A stretch of 64,000 nt of DNA from Trifolium pratense (lineage: Eukaryota > Streptophyta > Magnoliopsida > Fabales > Fabaceae), in NCBI RefSeq assembly GCF_020283565.1, contig NC_060060.1, positions 59,815,257 to 59,879,256 of the forward strand, read 5' to 3'. Under the pieces are notes generated by a model. It ran no database searches. It was not told where the DNA came from and was given only the letters and a program-made list of their open reading frames with translations. Positions 1-13,370 of this stretch are shown here, one piece after another; position 1 is the stretch's first letter; each line of letters opens with the position of its first letter. The position numbers and the translations under genes were made by a program.

Positions 1-150
1 TAAAGAAACACAACAACAAATACTACAAGCAGCAGAACAAAACAAACATAAAACTGATGCACATAAGTAAGTTGATTATCATTATTGAGTTCTTGAAGAA
101 TAGAATACAAACAAATGCAAAAAACAAAAAGTCTGAGGAAAGATTCATAC

Positions 151-950
151 TTTTAATCCCAAGATGATTCACGGCCGACACAAATTTTTGGTGCAAATCA
201 TCTGTCCAAGAGAAACGAGCTTTCTTTGCCGGAGGTTGTTTAGAAACATGAACCTCATCATCTCTTCCTCGCTTTTTAAGCCCTTTAGCCTCGCTTTCCT
301 TTTGCACTAGATGTTCTCTTCCTCGCTTTTTAACCCCTTTAGCCTCGCTTTCCTTTTGCACTAGATGTTGCCGCACGACATGTTGCCACATATTTTTGAA
401 TAGATTTTCATCCAGTGGTTTGGCCCAGTAACTACAAGCCCCGTTGGAAATGGAATCCATAACAGAACAGGTTCGGTTATCAAGCGACATCACTACAAAA
501 TAAAAATAATAACAGGGTGAGTCACATTTGTTAATTAATTAATGGAAAGGTGTAACCAATGATGAGTTTAAGGAAGAACTACTTACTAATCACCGGAATT
601 TTCAAATGTGAAGTCACTTGTTGAACAAATGCATAAGTATCTTGCTGTGGAATATGAGTTTCGACGAGTATGATGTCGAAATGTGATGTCGACAAGAGCT
701 GCTTTGCTTGAGAAATGGTAGAGCATGATGTAACTGCAATAAAAAAAACATTAAGAGTTAGAACAAAAAAAGATGAAAAGTAGTTTAGAATAATAATTAA
801 GGTGTGTGAGTGAGTGAGAAAGTAAGTACCTTGATAGTGTAATTGATTGCAAATGTGGTGAATAGTGTAGAAATCGTAGGTGTCATGATCGACTGCAAGT
901 ACTCTAAGCCCAGCGGGGAATGATGGATTGTTAGTAGTGAAAAGGTTCAT
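151..950 (-). CDS. Type-B-like (pseudo) response regulator, 5' part, three exons, continues past left edge
   Basis: Exons 830-950, 587-733 and 151-492, all with GT-AG borders; the intron after exon 3 runs off the window. The 203 visible residues hold a receiver domain (about 15-131) and the start of a GARP/Myb-like DNA-binding domain (from about 178, reading KKARFSWTDDLHQKFVSAV). Type-B response regulators act in the nucleus at the end of cytokinin phosphorelay. Of the conserved receiver residues, the acidic pocket is V-D21-H22-D23 and Lys114 is kept (WAKP), but the phospho-acceptor Asp is Glu65 (family SDVHMP reads VETHIP). It should therefore not accept phosphate in the normal way and may be constitutive or regulated otherwise. 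The linker carries a duplicated 18-residue basic unit. The start ATG at 948-950 precedes the receiver as usual. It could be an expressed divergent paralogue or an early pseudogene, but no stop or frameshift is visible. Confidence 0.88.
261..368 (-). repeat. 54-bp in-frame tandem duplication in the response-regulator linker
   Basis: Units 261-314 and 315-368 differ at very few bases and encode HLVQKESEAKG(V/L)KKRGR(E/D) twice. The duplication doubles a basic KKRGR patch between the receiver and the DNA-binding domain. It keeps the reading frame. Confidence 0.95.
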
Positions 951-956
951 ATTTGC

Positions 957-1007
957 GATGAATGAATGAATGAATGAAATGGAATAATGAATGAATGAAT
1001 GAATGGA
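957..1007. repeat. (GAAT)n tetranucleotide repeat upstream of the response regulator
   Basis: Interrupted GAATGAAT tracts lie directly upstream of the start codon, probably in the 5' leader. Purine-rich sequence continues to about 1160. Confidence 0.85.
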
Positions 1008-2704
1008 TTGTAATGAATAATAATGGAAGTAAGAGTGAGTGAGTGAAGAGGGTAGAAAGTAGAAGGAAGAATGAGTCTGAAAATCAACAATGAATAAACA
1101 AATTGCATAAGTAATCGATGAAATTAAAGAAAGAAAGAAAAGAAGAAATTAAAGAAAGAAGAAAACTTTACCAAATTGATTGTTGAATGGAATGAAATGA
1201 AAGCAATGGATCAGTGAGCGATGAACCAAGTAAGGAACTTCAATTGATCGATTGCGTCTCTCTCACGAACTTCAATTAAAATGGCGATGAAAGAAGGAAC
1301 AGCGATTGTTGGGTCAGCGATGAATGAAATTAAGAAAACGGCGATATGATCAGAAAGGAACAGCGATTGTTGTGAAAGTGAGTGAATGAATGAAATGAAA
1401 TTAAAACGGCGCTATGTTACTATGTATGTATTTATAATTATAACAACTGGAAGAAGAATTAGGGTTTAATTTTCCCCAACGGTCACAAACAGCTGTGATG
1501 CGTATGAGTTAACAGCTGTATTGTTTTTTTATTTTTTTACATAGGCTTTAAATAAATATGTCTATCTAATTGGGATTATTTTTTTTCTTTACAACAGCTG
1601 TGAAGGACTATTTTTTTTTACTAGCATACAAAATAGGTCTATCTAATTAATCATTAGCATTTAAATGAATTTTTCATTTTTTTTAGTATATTTATTTGAT
1701 TTAATTTTTTTATAAGGGTGCAAATGAAATTATGTATTTGATAAATAATAAATTTATAAAGGACAGGAGGGACTAATAATTACACATTTAAATTTAATTC
1801 AATTATTAAAATCTTAAGTTTAAATAAGATTTTTGTCCCTAAAAATATATAGAGAGTTTTAGTTTTAGTCACTAAAAATAAAAATGTAATGTTTTTCGTT
1901 AATATTATTAGTGGATGTTCATGCAGGTTATTGGCCTATGTATATAATATATGTATCAGTGTAAATCTTAATTCTAAAGGCGAATAGCATAAACTCTAGA
2001 AGAATTAGGGTTTAATTTTCACCAACGGTCAAAAATGACGCGTGAAAGCTGACTGAGTGAAGTGAAGGGACTATTTCAAGTAACAGCTGTCATGCCTTAA
2101 GTTTAACAGCTGTATTTTTATTTTATTTTTTACTTCTATTTTTTACAACAGGTGTGAAGGACTATTTTCCCTTTTTTAAAAAAACCATGGAAAATAGGTC
2201 CATGTAGTAAGAGTCCTTATCCCTTAATTTTCAAATTTGTAATTTTAAAATTTTATGTTTTATTCAAAAAATTTAAAATTTTATGTTTTATTTGTTTGTC
2301 AAAAAAATAGGTCTATCTAATTAATCCTGAAACTAGCATGAAAAATAGGTCTATCTAATTAATGCATTAACATTTGAATGAATTATTTATTTCTTTTAGT
2401 AAGTTCATTTGATTTTATTTACTAAGGGTGCAAATGAAATTGTGTATTTAATAAATAATAAATTTATAGTGTTTCTTATAAAAAAATTCAAATATTCCTT
2501 ATAAAAAGGACTAATAATTACACATTTAAATTTAATTCAATTATTAAAATCTTGAATTAAATAAGATTTTTATCAGCTAAAAATATATAGAGAGTTTTAG
2601 TCACTAAAAATAAAAATGTAATGTTTCTTGTTAATATTATTAATGGATGTCCATGAAGTTATTGGCTGGCCTATGTAGTTCATTATGTTTGCCTATATAT
2701 ATAT

Positions 2705-3460
2705 ATTGACTCCAAGAGTAACCTTAAAGAGTTACTCCACATCCTCACTCTTGATTTTGTTTAAATCTAATGGACAAAAATTAATTATCATTAATAATGA
2801 TGAACTTCATCTTCCCCAATTATTTCTCATCACATTTATGATTTTTTTTTTTGACAGTTTTATAGTTTCCTTTTATTATACTCAATATTCATTCTTTCCT
2901 TAATCATATTTTTTATACCACAATTAATAATTGTTAAAATAACAAAAGAAGAAGCAATATCCACACATTCTTTCTAATCTCATGTGCATTGTGCAAGAAT
3001 GATTTCTTAATCATGAAAGCAAAAAGAATGTGTCAAGTGACAATATTACGTCTCTCTATAAATAACAAGTTGATTTTATTGATTTTTTTAACAAATTGAA
3101 TTTGTTGATGATTTTATATAGGGACATGTAAACATTATCAAGAATGTCAAGTGTCATTCCTTAAGATTAATTGTAATCTTATATATGCTAAACCTAACTC
3201 TAAAGAAGAATATGTCAAGAACCTTTCTCTTCTACTTCCTGATGATTTTGATCTAGGGACCTATGTTGTTCTTTAATTGATAGAATAAAAGAAAAGGAAA
3301 GTATTAATTTTGACAAAGAGAGAATCATAATGTTGTGAAGAATAATTAAGGAATATGAGGTCTATGATTATTATTGAGAATTAAATTTAGTCCATTAGAT
3401 CTAAACAAAATCAAGGGTGGGGATGTGGAGTAACTCTTTAAAGTTACTCTTGGAGTCAAT
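2705..3460. mobile_element. Non-autonomous TIR element, about 756 bp
   Basis: The left end (2705-2772, ATTGACTCCAAGAGTAAC) and the right end (3391-3460) are inverted copies of one another over about 70 bp with few mismatches. No transposase reading frame is present. The target duplication is obscured by flanking TA repeats. Superfamily unassigned; the long TIR suggests Mutator-like. Confidence 0.75.
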
Positions 3461-5640
<2,180 letters not shown>

Positions 5641-5987
5641 AAAGGTAGCATGCCTTACACATTGGTCTCTGAACAAACAAAAATTGAATAGACTATTAGA
5701 CTTTAAGACACAGAACAAAATATAGAATCAAGATTTAGCTCTTTAGAGTAAGCAAATTCATCTTATTTTTGACATTGCACCCTTATTATAACCACCTTTT
5801 GTCATTTTTTATAAGTATTAAGAAAAGTAGATAATGACCAAAGGGATTGGGTCTAGTGGGGTAGCGTCCAACTGCTGTGAAGGCCCAGACTCAAACCAGG
5901 CCCAAAACAACAATCAAAACCCAACATTGCAGGACCCATTTTTTTTGCAGGAAATAGATATTTTGGACCTAGGATTATTATTTTGTG

Positions 5988-6850
5988 TCATATAGCCTTT
6001 GTTGTTTCCAGTGTACTATGAAATGGTTTTGGAGTAAGCGAGCAACCAGAGAAACAATATGTAACTAATAGTGTGCCCCCCTGTAATCTGTTCTGAATCC
6101 TTCTATTTTCTATCAGTTCAAGTATGCATACTTTGAGAAGTTGTGTTAACATCTGCATATGGTCAAGATATTTATTCAACTGCATAAGTGCCTTAATCTT
6201 TTTCACTTTTTTACTGACCATAGTAAGGTGACACTGGTCATGAGCATTGCCAGATTACCATTTAATGTTAGTGACATATTGCATAATAGTACCTCTCAAA
6301 ATGAAACTAGCCTGAATGATTTGTCCTGGTCCCCAAGAACTCGAAATCTGTAGGAAATAGTAAAAAGATGAACAATTTGGTGTCATACTAGCTGATTACT
6401 TCAAGTGCTAGATGATGCTGAGGAGAGGAGTTCAAATAGCTGATTACTTCAAGATCTACATATGCAAACTTAATGTGAAATTAAAAAAAAAATAAAAAAT
6501 TAATGGTGGATATGGCTAACCTTATAAGACACAATGGTGAATGACCTGAGACAATTTTCTCAGTGCTTTTTTTACTGGAACTTTATGAGTTGTTATTGGT
6601 ATTTTTGTTGATATGCTTTTAATTTTAAGAGTAAATAATTTTATGGTGAAAGGTGTTACAAAATATTCCTTCTACGACTTTAACACAGTAACACAAATGG
6701 AATAGCAAATTAGTTGTTTTTGGAAATAACACAATATATGTATGCACTTGAGGAGTCATGAAGTAGAAAGAATCAAAAGCTACCACTTCGACGAAACCTT
6801 AGCTGTTGCATTGAGTCGGATAGCTCCATATGCAAACATATGAGAAGACG
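5988..6850 (-). pseudogene. ICS: Second partial copy of isochorismate synthase intron 1 and exon 2
   Basis: 5988-6320 repeats the intron-1 sequence at 4395-4690 plus 4983-5020. 6690-6850 repeats exon 2 and its flank (compare 4140-4290). The exon copy reads AYGAIRLNATAKVSSKW, then loses frame by a one-base deletion, and its donor is changed from CAG/GT to CAA/GT. Copy 2 keeps Arg where copy 1 has TGA, so that stop arose after the duplication. In genomic order exon 2 and intron are permuted relative to copy 1, indicating more than a simple tandem event. Confidence 0.75.
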
Positions 6851-6879
6851 TTAGTCACTACATTCAAGTTTGAGCATAT

Positions 6880-7030
6880 TTCCAACATAATTTGCCTCCA
6901 AGTGCAGGGGAAGTGTGGCACCACCAAACACAATCAGCCTAGGACCAATGTACACAGGCCTCTCCGACTGCAACCACTGGTGCCTTACCAGTGAAACTAT
7001 CAGACAGGACCAGCCCCAGGTACATACTAC
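6880..7030 (-). pseudogene. BSL: Fragment of BSL-type Kelch-repeat Ser/Thr phosphatase
   Basis: The minus strand encodes VYIGPRLIVFGGAT, matching the YIGPRLI(L/V)FGGAT motif in the first Kelch repeats of plant BSU1-like phosphatases (brassinosteroid signalling). The preceding sequence resembles the HTLTAV..AVGE segment in shifted frames, and the sequence after GGAT degenerates quickly. Only about 150 bp is recognisable; neither the phosphatase domain nor the other Kelch repeats are present. Family call is moderate, based on one motif. Confidence 0.55.
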
Positions 7031-7591
7031 AATACAATGGACCTGAAAGTATACTAACACACCTGCAAAAGCTGAAAGGGTCTCAACCCGAATATGGATG
7101 ACATTGTTAATATATCATCCCAAAATTCACATAACGAATATCATTTGGTCTTAAGGGTCAATGATTTTCCCTGAAGAAAGCTAGTTACACGAAAAAGGGT
7201 GGAAGTGGAACCTCAAGTTAACCACTTTAAATTGATGATTTCGATAATAGCCTTTTTACCTTATTATATACCACTTCAAAAAAACTTCTCCACTATTTTG
7301 ATCTAATTGTCAAAACTTATCACTCCTGAGTTCAGACTTCAGACTTTTAAATGACTCGTCAATATATTTGAAGATTTACTAATTTATTTACAATTAAACA
7401 ATATAGAGAGTGCCGCCCGCAATGTGAATGACTAGAATGTTTAAAAGGCATGTCATATGATATCACTTGTTAAGGGAAATGTTAAAAAGAAACAGGCACC
7501 TGATACATTCTTGATTCTAGGAAAGCAAAACCAAAACTGATCAAAATATAAATTCTTATAAAAGTAGCACTACATCGAATTAATTACCTCG

Positions 7592-8093
7592 TCAAGATTA
7601 TAACTAGCATCTTGCAATATTGGAGTTGCCATTGGTGGTGTTATGTCTGGGTCAGGCTTTTGAACTATAAATGTTGTATAGAGACCTGCATTGGAGTGGA
7701 AAATCCCATGAGTATTTTCATAAACAATTGTTGAAACTTGAAAGTGAACCAAAGAAACATACAAGCAATAAAGTGATAAAAAGAAATGATTAAGGCATTA
7801 CCAAGCACGTCATATGACCGAGGAAGAAGTCTACCCCTAGTATCCAAAAGGTTTGGAGCATAGTTCGTAAGCAAGCCTGCCAATTGTGCTCTTACAGCAA
7901 CGATCAAGGAAAGTAAACTCAATAAAGTCTTGCAATTTGCAAACTCAAGAATTGTTAATAATGCAAATTATATAATTGAAGGATTTGGCATAGAAGGATC
8001 AGTATCCTCCAGAGAAGGTGATACTAACCTGTTGTCATCATAAAATTCGGTTAAATTTTGGATCTCCACATACTCAAGTCCACCTTCCCAAGC
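7592..8093 (-). pseudogene. Three exon-like blocks of an unrecognised protein
   Basis: Three open blocks bounded by plausible splice signals lie in order on the minus strand: about 8022-8093 (VAWEGGLEYVEIQNLTEFYDDN, donor AACAG/GT), about 7803-7885 (AQLAGLLTNYAPNLLDTRG then RLLPRSYDVLG) and about 7592-7687 (LYTTFIVQKPDPDITPPMAT then PILQDASYNLDE, donor GAG/GT). Base composition and open frames look exonic. I do not recognise the family, and no start, stop or further exon is evident. Lying between COBRA-like and BSL fragments in the same orientation, it is most likely another captured gene piece. Confidence 0.45.
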
Positions 8094-8930
8094 CACCCTG
8101 TGTTTTATGAAGCAATAGATACATACATGAGATGTATTTTACAAGTCATGATTGAAGGTACGAACCTGAACGGTAAAATCAGACACCCATTTATGTGTGA
8201 AATCTAAGAAAATCAAACTTTATCATTTTATATATCAGATTTGCTTGGTAATTATTTCACCAGAGTGGAATTTATACAGTGCATTGGCCAAACCGGCAGA
8301 TTAGAAGGGTGCTTTCAAGGTGAAGTTTTTTGGAACTTTAACTGTTTTATTCGTGGTTCCAGGCAGCCTTACCAACACTAATTTGAAATGATGCCACTGC
8401 ATTGGTAGGATCCTGTGCCCATGAACTGAGCACCCCACCTTTGCAGCAATTCGTGACTTGTTGATTGTACGGTGTTCCCGGAAGAAAATCAACAACAGTT
8501 GGATCCTTCTTACAGCAATGTGGAACATTTCCTTTGAATTTTGAACAATCACCCTGTTCGGTGGTCTGTGATCCACCATGTTCCAGATTACCTCCTTTTT
8601 CGCCCATGTCCATCCTATGGACCAGCCGGGCGCAGCAGTGTGATGATATTGTTGGAAGTTGTTCATCGTAACAACAGCATGTACATTCAATTGTTTCAAG
8701 GATATCTAAATAACTAATGGAACAAAAATAAACACAACTCATTCTTAAAGGCTATGGCCACTAGCACTAATTTACATAAACTCACTTATGTACTTCAGTC
8801 CATAATTAATACGGTACACTTCAAAATCCTTTGTCACGTGGATTAGAAGTGCGAGAAGAAATTTGAAGGGTCACATCACAAATTGAAACAAAATGATTTT
8901 GTTTCAGAAATTTTTTAGGTAGTTAGCTTA

Positions 8931-9210
8931 GGCACTGTTTGGATAAACAACTTAGTTAAGCACTTGGTGCATAAGCGCTCAGCATATAAGTACTTATGTA
9001 TATGCTATATGTATAACACAAGATAAAATGAAGTTAAACCATTTTCACATACGGCGTATTCTTAAGCTATCTTGGAGAGGTTATGGAAATAAGCTCAAAA
9101 CAACTTATGAACATGTCATAAGTGTTTTCCGTAAGCTCTCAAAGTCAGAAACAATCTCACAAGTGCTTGAATTAGTAGATAAGTTCGAATAAGTCATTCT
9201 AAACAGGCCC
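8931..9210. mobile_element. Tourist-like MITE, 280 bp, TSD TTA
   Basis: Begins GGCACTGTTTGGAT and ends CTAAACAGGCCC, inverted ends of the PIF/Harbinger Tourist type. It is flanked by TTA at 8928-8930 and 9211-9213 and inserted in the second COBRA-like intron. Confidence 0.85.
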
Positions 9211-9722
9211 TTATTAAAGTAAAAACTGATATATCACATGTATAATACAGCTGACATGAAGATACCAATTCATCACAAAAAATGCACCAAACAAAGAAGT
9301 AGACAGAAAAGCAGCCAAAATCATTTAAACACCATGAATAGTGTAAAACTATATAATATGCTTCTCTAATTAATATGTGATATTGTAAAAGAAAATATAC
9401 TTAGCATATAACCATCTGGTGCCCATTGAATAACATCCCATTTTATTGTGATATTCCCATTCGGGTCAAGTGGATCATACGCATCTGAAAAAATTAAACC
9501 AAAAAAACAGCAAGCAATAAGTAATGATCAAAGAATGCAAACAAAGAAAAAACATATTGCTCAAGTTAATTGGTCAATTGGCTCATTTTCTATGAGATGG
9601 ATGATTCATAACTCCATCTTTTACACCAAAGATATCTATAATCAGAACCTATACTAATGTTCCCTTATTATAGGATTTTTTAAAGCACAAACCTCATGTA
9701 AGAAATCCCAAATTCAACTTTT

Positions 9723-9952
9723 GCCATGTTTGAATAAACAACTTAATCAACGGCTTAACATTTAAGTGCTTATCTATAACAAAGATAAAATAAAGTAAAC
9801 TTTTTCTATAGAAGCTATAAGCTATCATAAAGAGCTTATAGAAACAAACTTAAAATAACTTATGGACATGTCATAAGTTCTTTTCATAACTTCTCTCAAA
9901 CATTTTCACAATTGCCTAATTAAGTCAACAAAAAAGTCAATCCAAACAAGCC
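9723..9952. mobile_element. Tourist-like MITE, about 230 bp
   Basis: Begins GCCATGTTTGAATAAACAAC and ends CCAAACAAGCC, a diverged relative of the MITE at 8931. The flanks are TTT on both sides. It lies in the first COBRA-like intron. Confidence 0.75.
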
Positions 9953-10301
9953 TTTAACACACATTCCAAACGTCAAAAGAGGAAACTTCACTCAAAAAAA
10001 GCTAAAATGCCTTATCAAAAGACAGTTAGAACATAAAAATCACAATATATGCATATTTTATAACAAATAGGAACAAAATAGTTATGAATTCATGATCAGA
10101 CCAAAGATTGCATTTTTCACAAACATTAATTCCAAAAATGGAAACAACTATGCAAAATACAGAAAATTAAACACACCCCATTAAACAAATGAGAATATAT
10201 ATATAGTAAAAGAGTAAACCTGTTGAAGTGAAGCAAGTGCAAGAAAGTAGAATGAAGAACAAAATGCAAGGAGTGGTTTTTGATAACAAAGAGAAATCCA
10301 T

Positions 10302-10816
10302 TTTGTTTTCTGGATGAAAAAAATGTGTTCGGGAATTATGGTGTTGTTGGTAGAACAGCTCAAGACTTTCAATACGAAGAGAAGAAATGATAAAAGGAAA
10401 GGAAGAGACTATAGAGAGTGTGGAATGTTGAATGTGGAAAATAAGAATAAAGAATAGAAAAAAGTTATATGGGTTTTTAATATAAAAAATAAAATTTTAA
10501 AATTTTTTTTCTATAAAAACTACTTTAAAGTTGAACGGGTCCATTGATTTTTATTTGATATTTGAGTTTTTTTTTTGTCACTATATTAATGTAAAAAATT
10601 TATTTAAATTTAAATATTCAAAAACTTATTATATAATATTGTTAAAATATAAGTGAAATTTATACCAAAAAAAAATATAATTGAAATTATTATGTTAATT
10701 ATTTCTTGTAAACTTATTTATTCAATTTTTTATGTTTCAGTGACCAATAATAGTCTCGTGTATATTTTTAATCAAAAATTATAAAATTTATTACGAATAT
10801 TTAGGGTAATATATTA
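10302..10816. other. AT-rich spacer upstream of the COBRA-like pseudogene
   Basis: May contain the old leader and promoter (purine-rich to about 10460). No further coding signal. A micro-insertion lies at 10646-10688. Confidence 0.4.
10646..10688 (+). repeat. Micro-insertion: 15-bp direct repeat around a poly(A) stub
   Basis: AATATAAGTGAAATT (10646-10660) and AATATAATTGAAATT (10674-10688, one mismatch) flank TATACC followed by A's. Confidence 0.6.
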
Positions 10817-11075
10817 CTCCCTCCGTCCCAAAAAGAATGACCCATTTTGAATATATGCACTATTCATATATATTGTTTTGACCATATTTTTCTACTAATA
10901 AATAAAAATAAATATTAACATATAAGATGTTGTTAGATTCGTCTCGATGAGTATTTTCAAAATATCAAATTTTTATAATTTTTACTATTATACAATTAAA
11001 GATATTAGTCGTCAAAGTTATGCATTGGCATGCGTGTTTCGGTCAACTGGGTCATTCTTTTTGGGACGGAGGGAG
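10817..11075. mobile_element. Stowaway MITE, 259 bp, copy A
   Basis: Begins CTCCCTCCGTCCC, ends GGGACGGAGGGAG, and is flanked by TA on both sides (10815-10816, 11076-11077), as in Tc1/mariner-type Stowaway elements. By eye it differs from copy B (15360-15618) at a single base. Confidence 0.97.
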
Positions 11076-11077
11076 TA

Positions 11078-12090
11078 GTAAGTTTGATAATAATTATCTT
11101 TATTATATTACTGTATTATTAATGGTTAGTAGTAAGCTTTGTAATAATATTGTTTATGTTTCATTTATAAAAAAAATGGTTTATGTTTCTTTTATTTTTT
11201 TATGAAAAATATTGTTTATTTTTTTATAGAGTGATGTTTTTTTATTTATTTCTATCTTCCTATTTTTATGCGGTTTTTTTCTATATTCTTTCTATAATTT
11301 TTTTATTGACTAAACTTTCTATAATTTTTTTCTTTCTAATTTTATGTATAGATTGTTTTGTTTTTTTTCCTATCTATAATCTTTTTTGTTTCTATTTTAA
11401 GCATATCATCTTTCTATTTTTTTTTTTTTTTAGTGAAATTACAATGAAGAATATAAAATTTGCAACGTGGTTAAAAGTAATAAAGATAAATTAGTGATTT
11501 TGATGGTAATCGATTTTAATATATTAGTAATAGATTATCAAATTTTAATTTTTGTCTTTATGATATGAAAAAAAAAATCACAGTGAACAAAGTTTTGACA
11601 TTTTTTTAACATGATATAGACTTATATATAAATTTGAGATGATATATATATAACATAGACACGTACTTGTATGGTTCATTATGATGGATTAAAAATAAAA
11701 CCAAATATTTTCAATGCGAAAATATATGATTTTTATAGAAACAGAAATAAAAATTTGTTAATTTTATAGAGATAAAAATATATTTAATAAAGTATATTTA
11801 ATCAAAAAATAAAGTAAAAATGATCCATGGGTAAAATACTAGAGGTATGAGAGAATATTCTTTTGAGCGGATTCATTTGCATTCTTTTTGTTCACCTTGG
11901 GAGTTTGGTTTCCAATTCACAATCCGTACTTAACAATTAGTACGAGAGATAAAGTAAATGTTTAAAGTAGGATTGGAGATTGAACTGAAGAAACTTTCAA
12001 GTTAGTATAATTAAAAATAACTACATATTTAAAAATAGTAATCATGATCAAATTCTCTACTCAATTTAGAAAATCTAGACGAATTTAATA
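11078..12090. other. AT-rich spacer with a T-rich stretch
   Basis: About 11165-11430 is nearly pure T/pyrimidine-rich on the plus strand; the rest is low-complexity AT. No gene recognised. Confidence 0.5.
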
Positions 12091-12464
12091 CTTCATCCGT
12101 TCCTTTTTATTTATCGTTTTAAAAAAAAAAATATTTCAAATTACTTGTCATTTTGATAATTTAAAGTTATATTTTGTCTATTATACCCTCATTTAAATTC
12201 CAAATATTTAGGAGTAGTTGTTGAAATCATAAAAGATTTAATATATATTTGAAAAACTAAAGTTTTTTTTAAAAAAAATTTGGTACATAACATATTAATT
12301 TTTTTTGGTACATAATATATTAAATTTATTGGAAAAAGAAATTATGTGGAAAAAAAAAATATTGGTGATTTAAAATAAGGGTATAATAGAAAGATAAGGT
12401 ACAAAAATACACTTTCTTAATTTATTGTTTTTTCTAAAACAACAAATAAAAAGGAACGGAATCC
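12091..12464. mobile_element. Degenerate Stowaway-like MITE, about 374 bp
   Basis: Left end CTTCATCCGTTCCTTTTTAT and right end AATAAAAAGGAACGGA are inverted copies. A preceding TA fits Stowaway. The right terminus is decayed. Confidence 0.65.
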
Positions 12465-12659
12465 ACCTTGATGATATTATCCTATTTGGGAATATTAATA
12501 AAAGATATCCCTGACATTTTTTATTATCAGGTTCTTTGGCATAGATTTAATTTGACAGACTTCAACATTTCTCATAATTTATCAAGAGATTATTAGTATA
12601 TTATTATTATTATTAGAGTAATAGATATTGGCGGACAGAGTAAATAAATTTTACATACT

Positions 12660-13012
12660 CAACCAATAAGAATGTTTTAACTTTTCATGTTATATAAAGA
12701 AAGTGGGGTGAAATGGGGTGACATGACAAAAAACATGGTTGTGATTGGTTGACAGTGTAAAATTATTTTACACTGTATGTGCATATTCTTTATTATTATG
12801 AGTTTAATGGAGATGCACCGACGGTGTAAAATAGTTTTACACGAACATCCAATAAACAACAATCATTTTGTCATGTCATATTAAGAAAGTGGGTAAAGTG
12901 GGGTGACGTGGCGGAAAACATAGTTGGTATTGGTTGACAATGTAAAATTATTTTACACGCATATTCCTTTTTCACTTAATATTCCTTTTTCACTTATTAT
13001 TTTACACGCATA
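12660..13012. repeat. Repeats built on the palindrome GTGTAAAATNNTTTTACAC
   Basis: The near-palindrome GTGTAAAATTATTTTACAC or a close variant appears around 12755, 12823 and 12938, with repeated AAGTGGGGTGA and TTGGTTGACA segments. Related copies lie at 13969-14165. Probably several decayed copies of one MITE family. Confidence 0.55.
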
Positions 13013-13267
13013 TTCCCTCCGTCCCAAACTGAGTGACCCAGTTGACTATTTCATGCATGTCAATGCATAACTTTGACGATTAATATTTTTAATTATATGA
13101 TAGTAAAAATTATAAAAATTTTATATTTAGAAAATACTCATCAAGACGAATTCAATAACATTTTATATGCTAATGTTTATTTTTATTTATTGGTAGAAAA
13201 ATATGGTCAAATCAAAATGTGTGAATAGTGCACAACAGTCAATTTGGTCACTTAGGAACGGAGGGAG
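13013..13267. mobile_element. Stowaway MITE, copy C (opposite orientation, diverged)
   Basis: Starts TTCCCTCCGTCCC, ends GGAACGGAGGGAG, and has TA on both sides (13011-13012, 13268-13269). The internal sequence matches the reverse complement of copies A and B. Confidence 0.88.
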
Positions 13268-13370
13268 TATTGGACAAAATTTTCAGTAGATTATTTAATG
13301 ATAGAAAAAATGACTATATAAGGTAAAAATATATATATTAGGTTACTTTAGAGCTTGAAGGTAAAAACTA

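Larger units (their letters stand above)
8307..10301 (-). pseudogene. COB: COBRA-like GPI-anchored protein, truncated pseudogene (exons 1-3)
   Basis: COBRA proteins are extracellular GPI-anchored proteins that guide cellulose deposition. Exon 1 (10220-10301) encodes a signal peptide starting MDFSLLSKTTPCILFFILLS. Exon 2 (about 9401-9484) encodes AYDPLDPNGNITIKWDVIQW, the N-terminal signature. Exon 3 (about 8307-8680) covers AVVTMNNFQQYHHTAAPGWS, the Cys-rich GDCSKFKGNVPHCCKKDPTV and LPGTTNKTVKVPKNFTLKAP. Lesions: one base lost near 8571-8576, one gained near 8356-8372 (the two restore frame to each other), exon-2 donor GTAAGT read as CTAAGT, and no AG acceptor before exon 3. Homology stops abruptly after FTLKAP; the central CCVS region and the GPI signal are missing. 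Two Tourist-like MITEs lie in the introns. Confidence 0.88.

Noticed and set aside
8347..8742. 131-residue minus-strand open frame as its own gene
   Set aside because: It is the shifted frame of the COBRA-like exon 3; the same DNA in two frames gives the conserved protein.
11151..11189. Further micro-insertion candidate (GTTTATGTTTC repeat around an A run)
   Set aside because: The insert has bases after the A run and the repeat is low-complexity, so chance or slippage is as likely.
11183..11494. Hydrophobic 103-residue open frame
   Set aside because: Low-complexity T-rich DNA naturally yields Phe/Leu/Ile strings; no motif or conservation signal.
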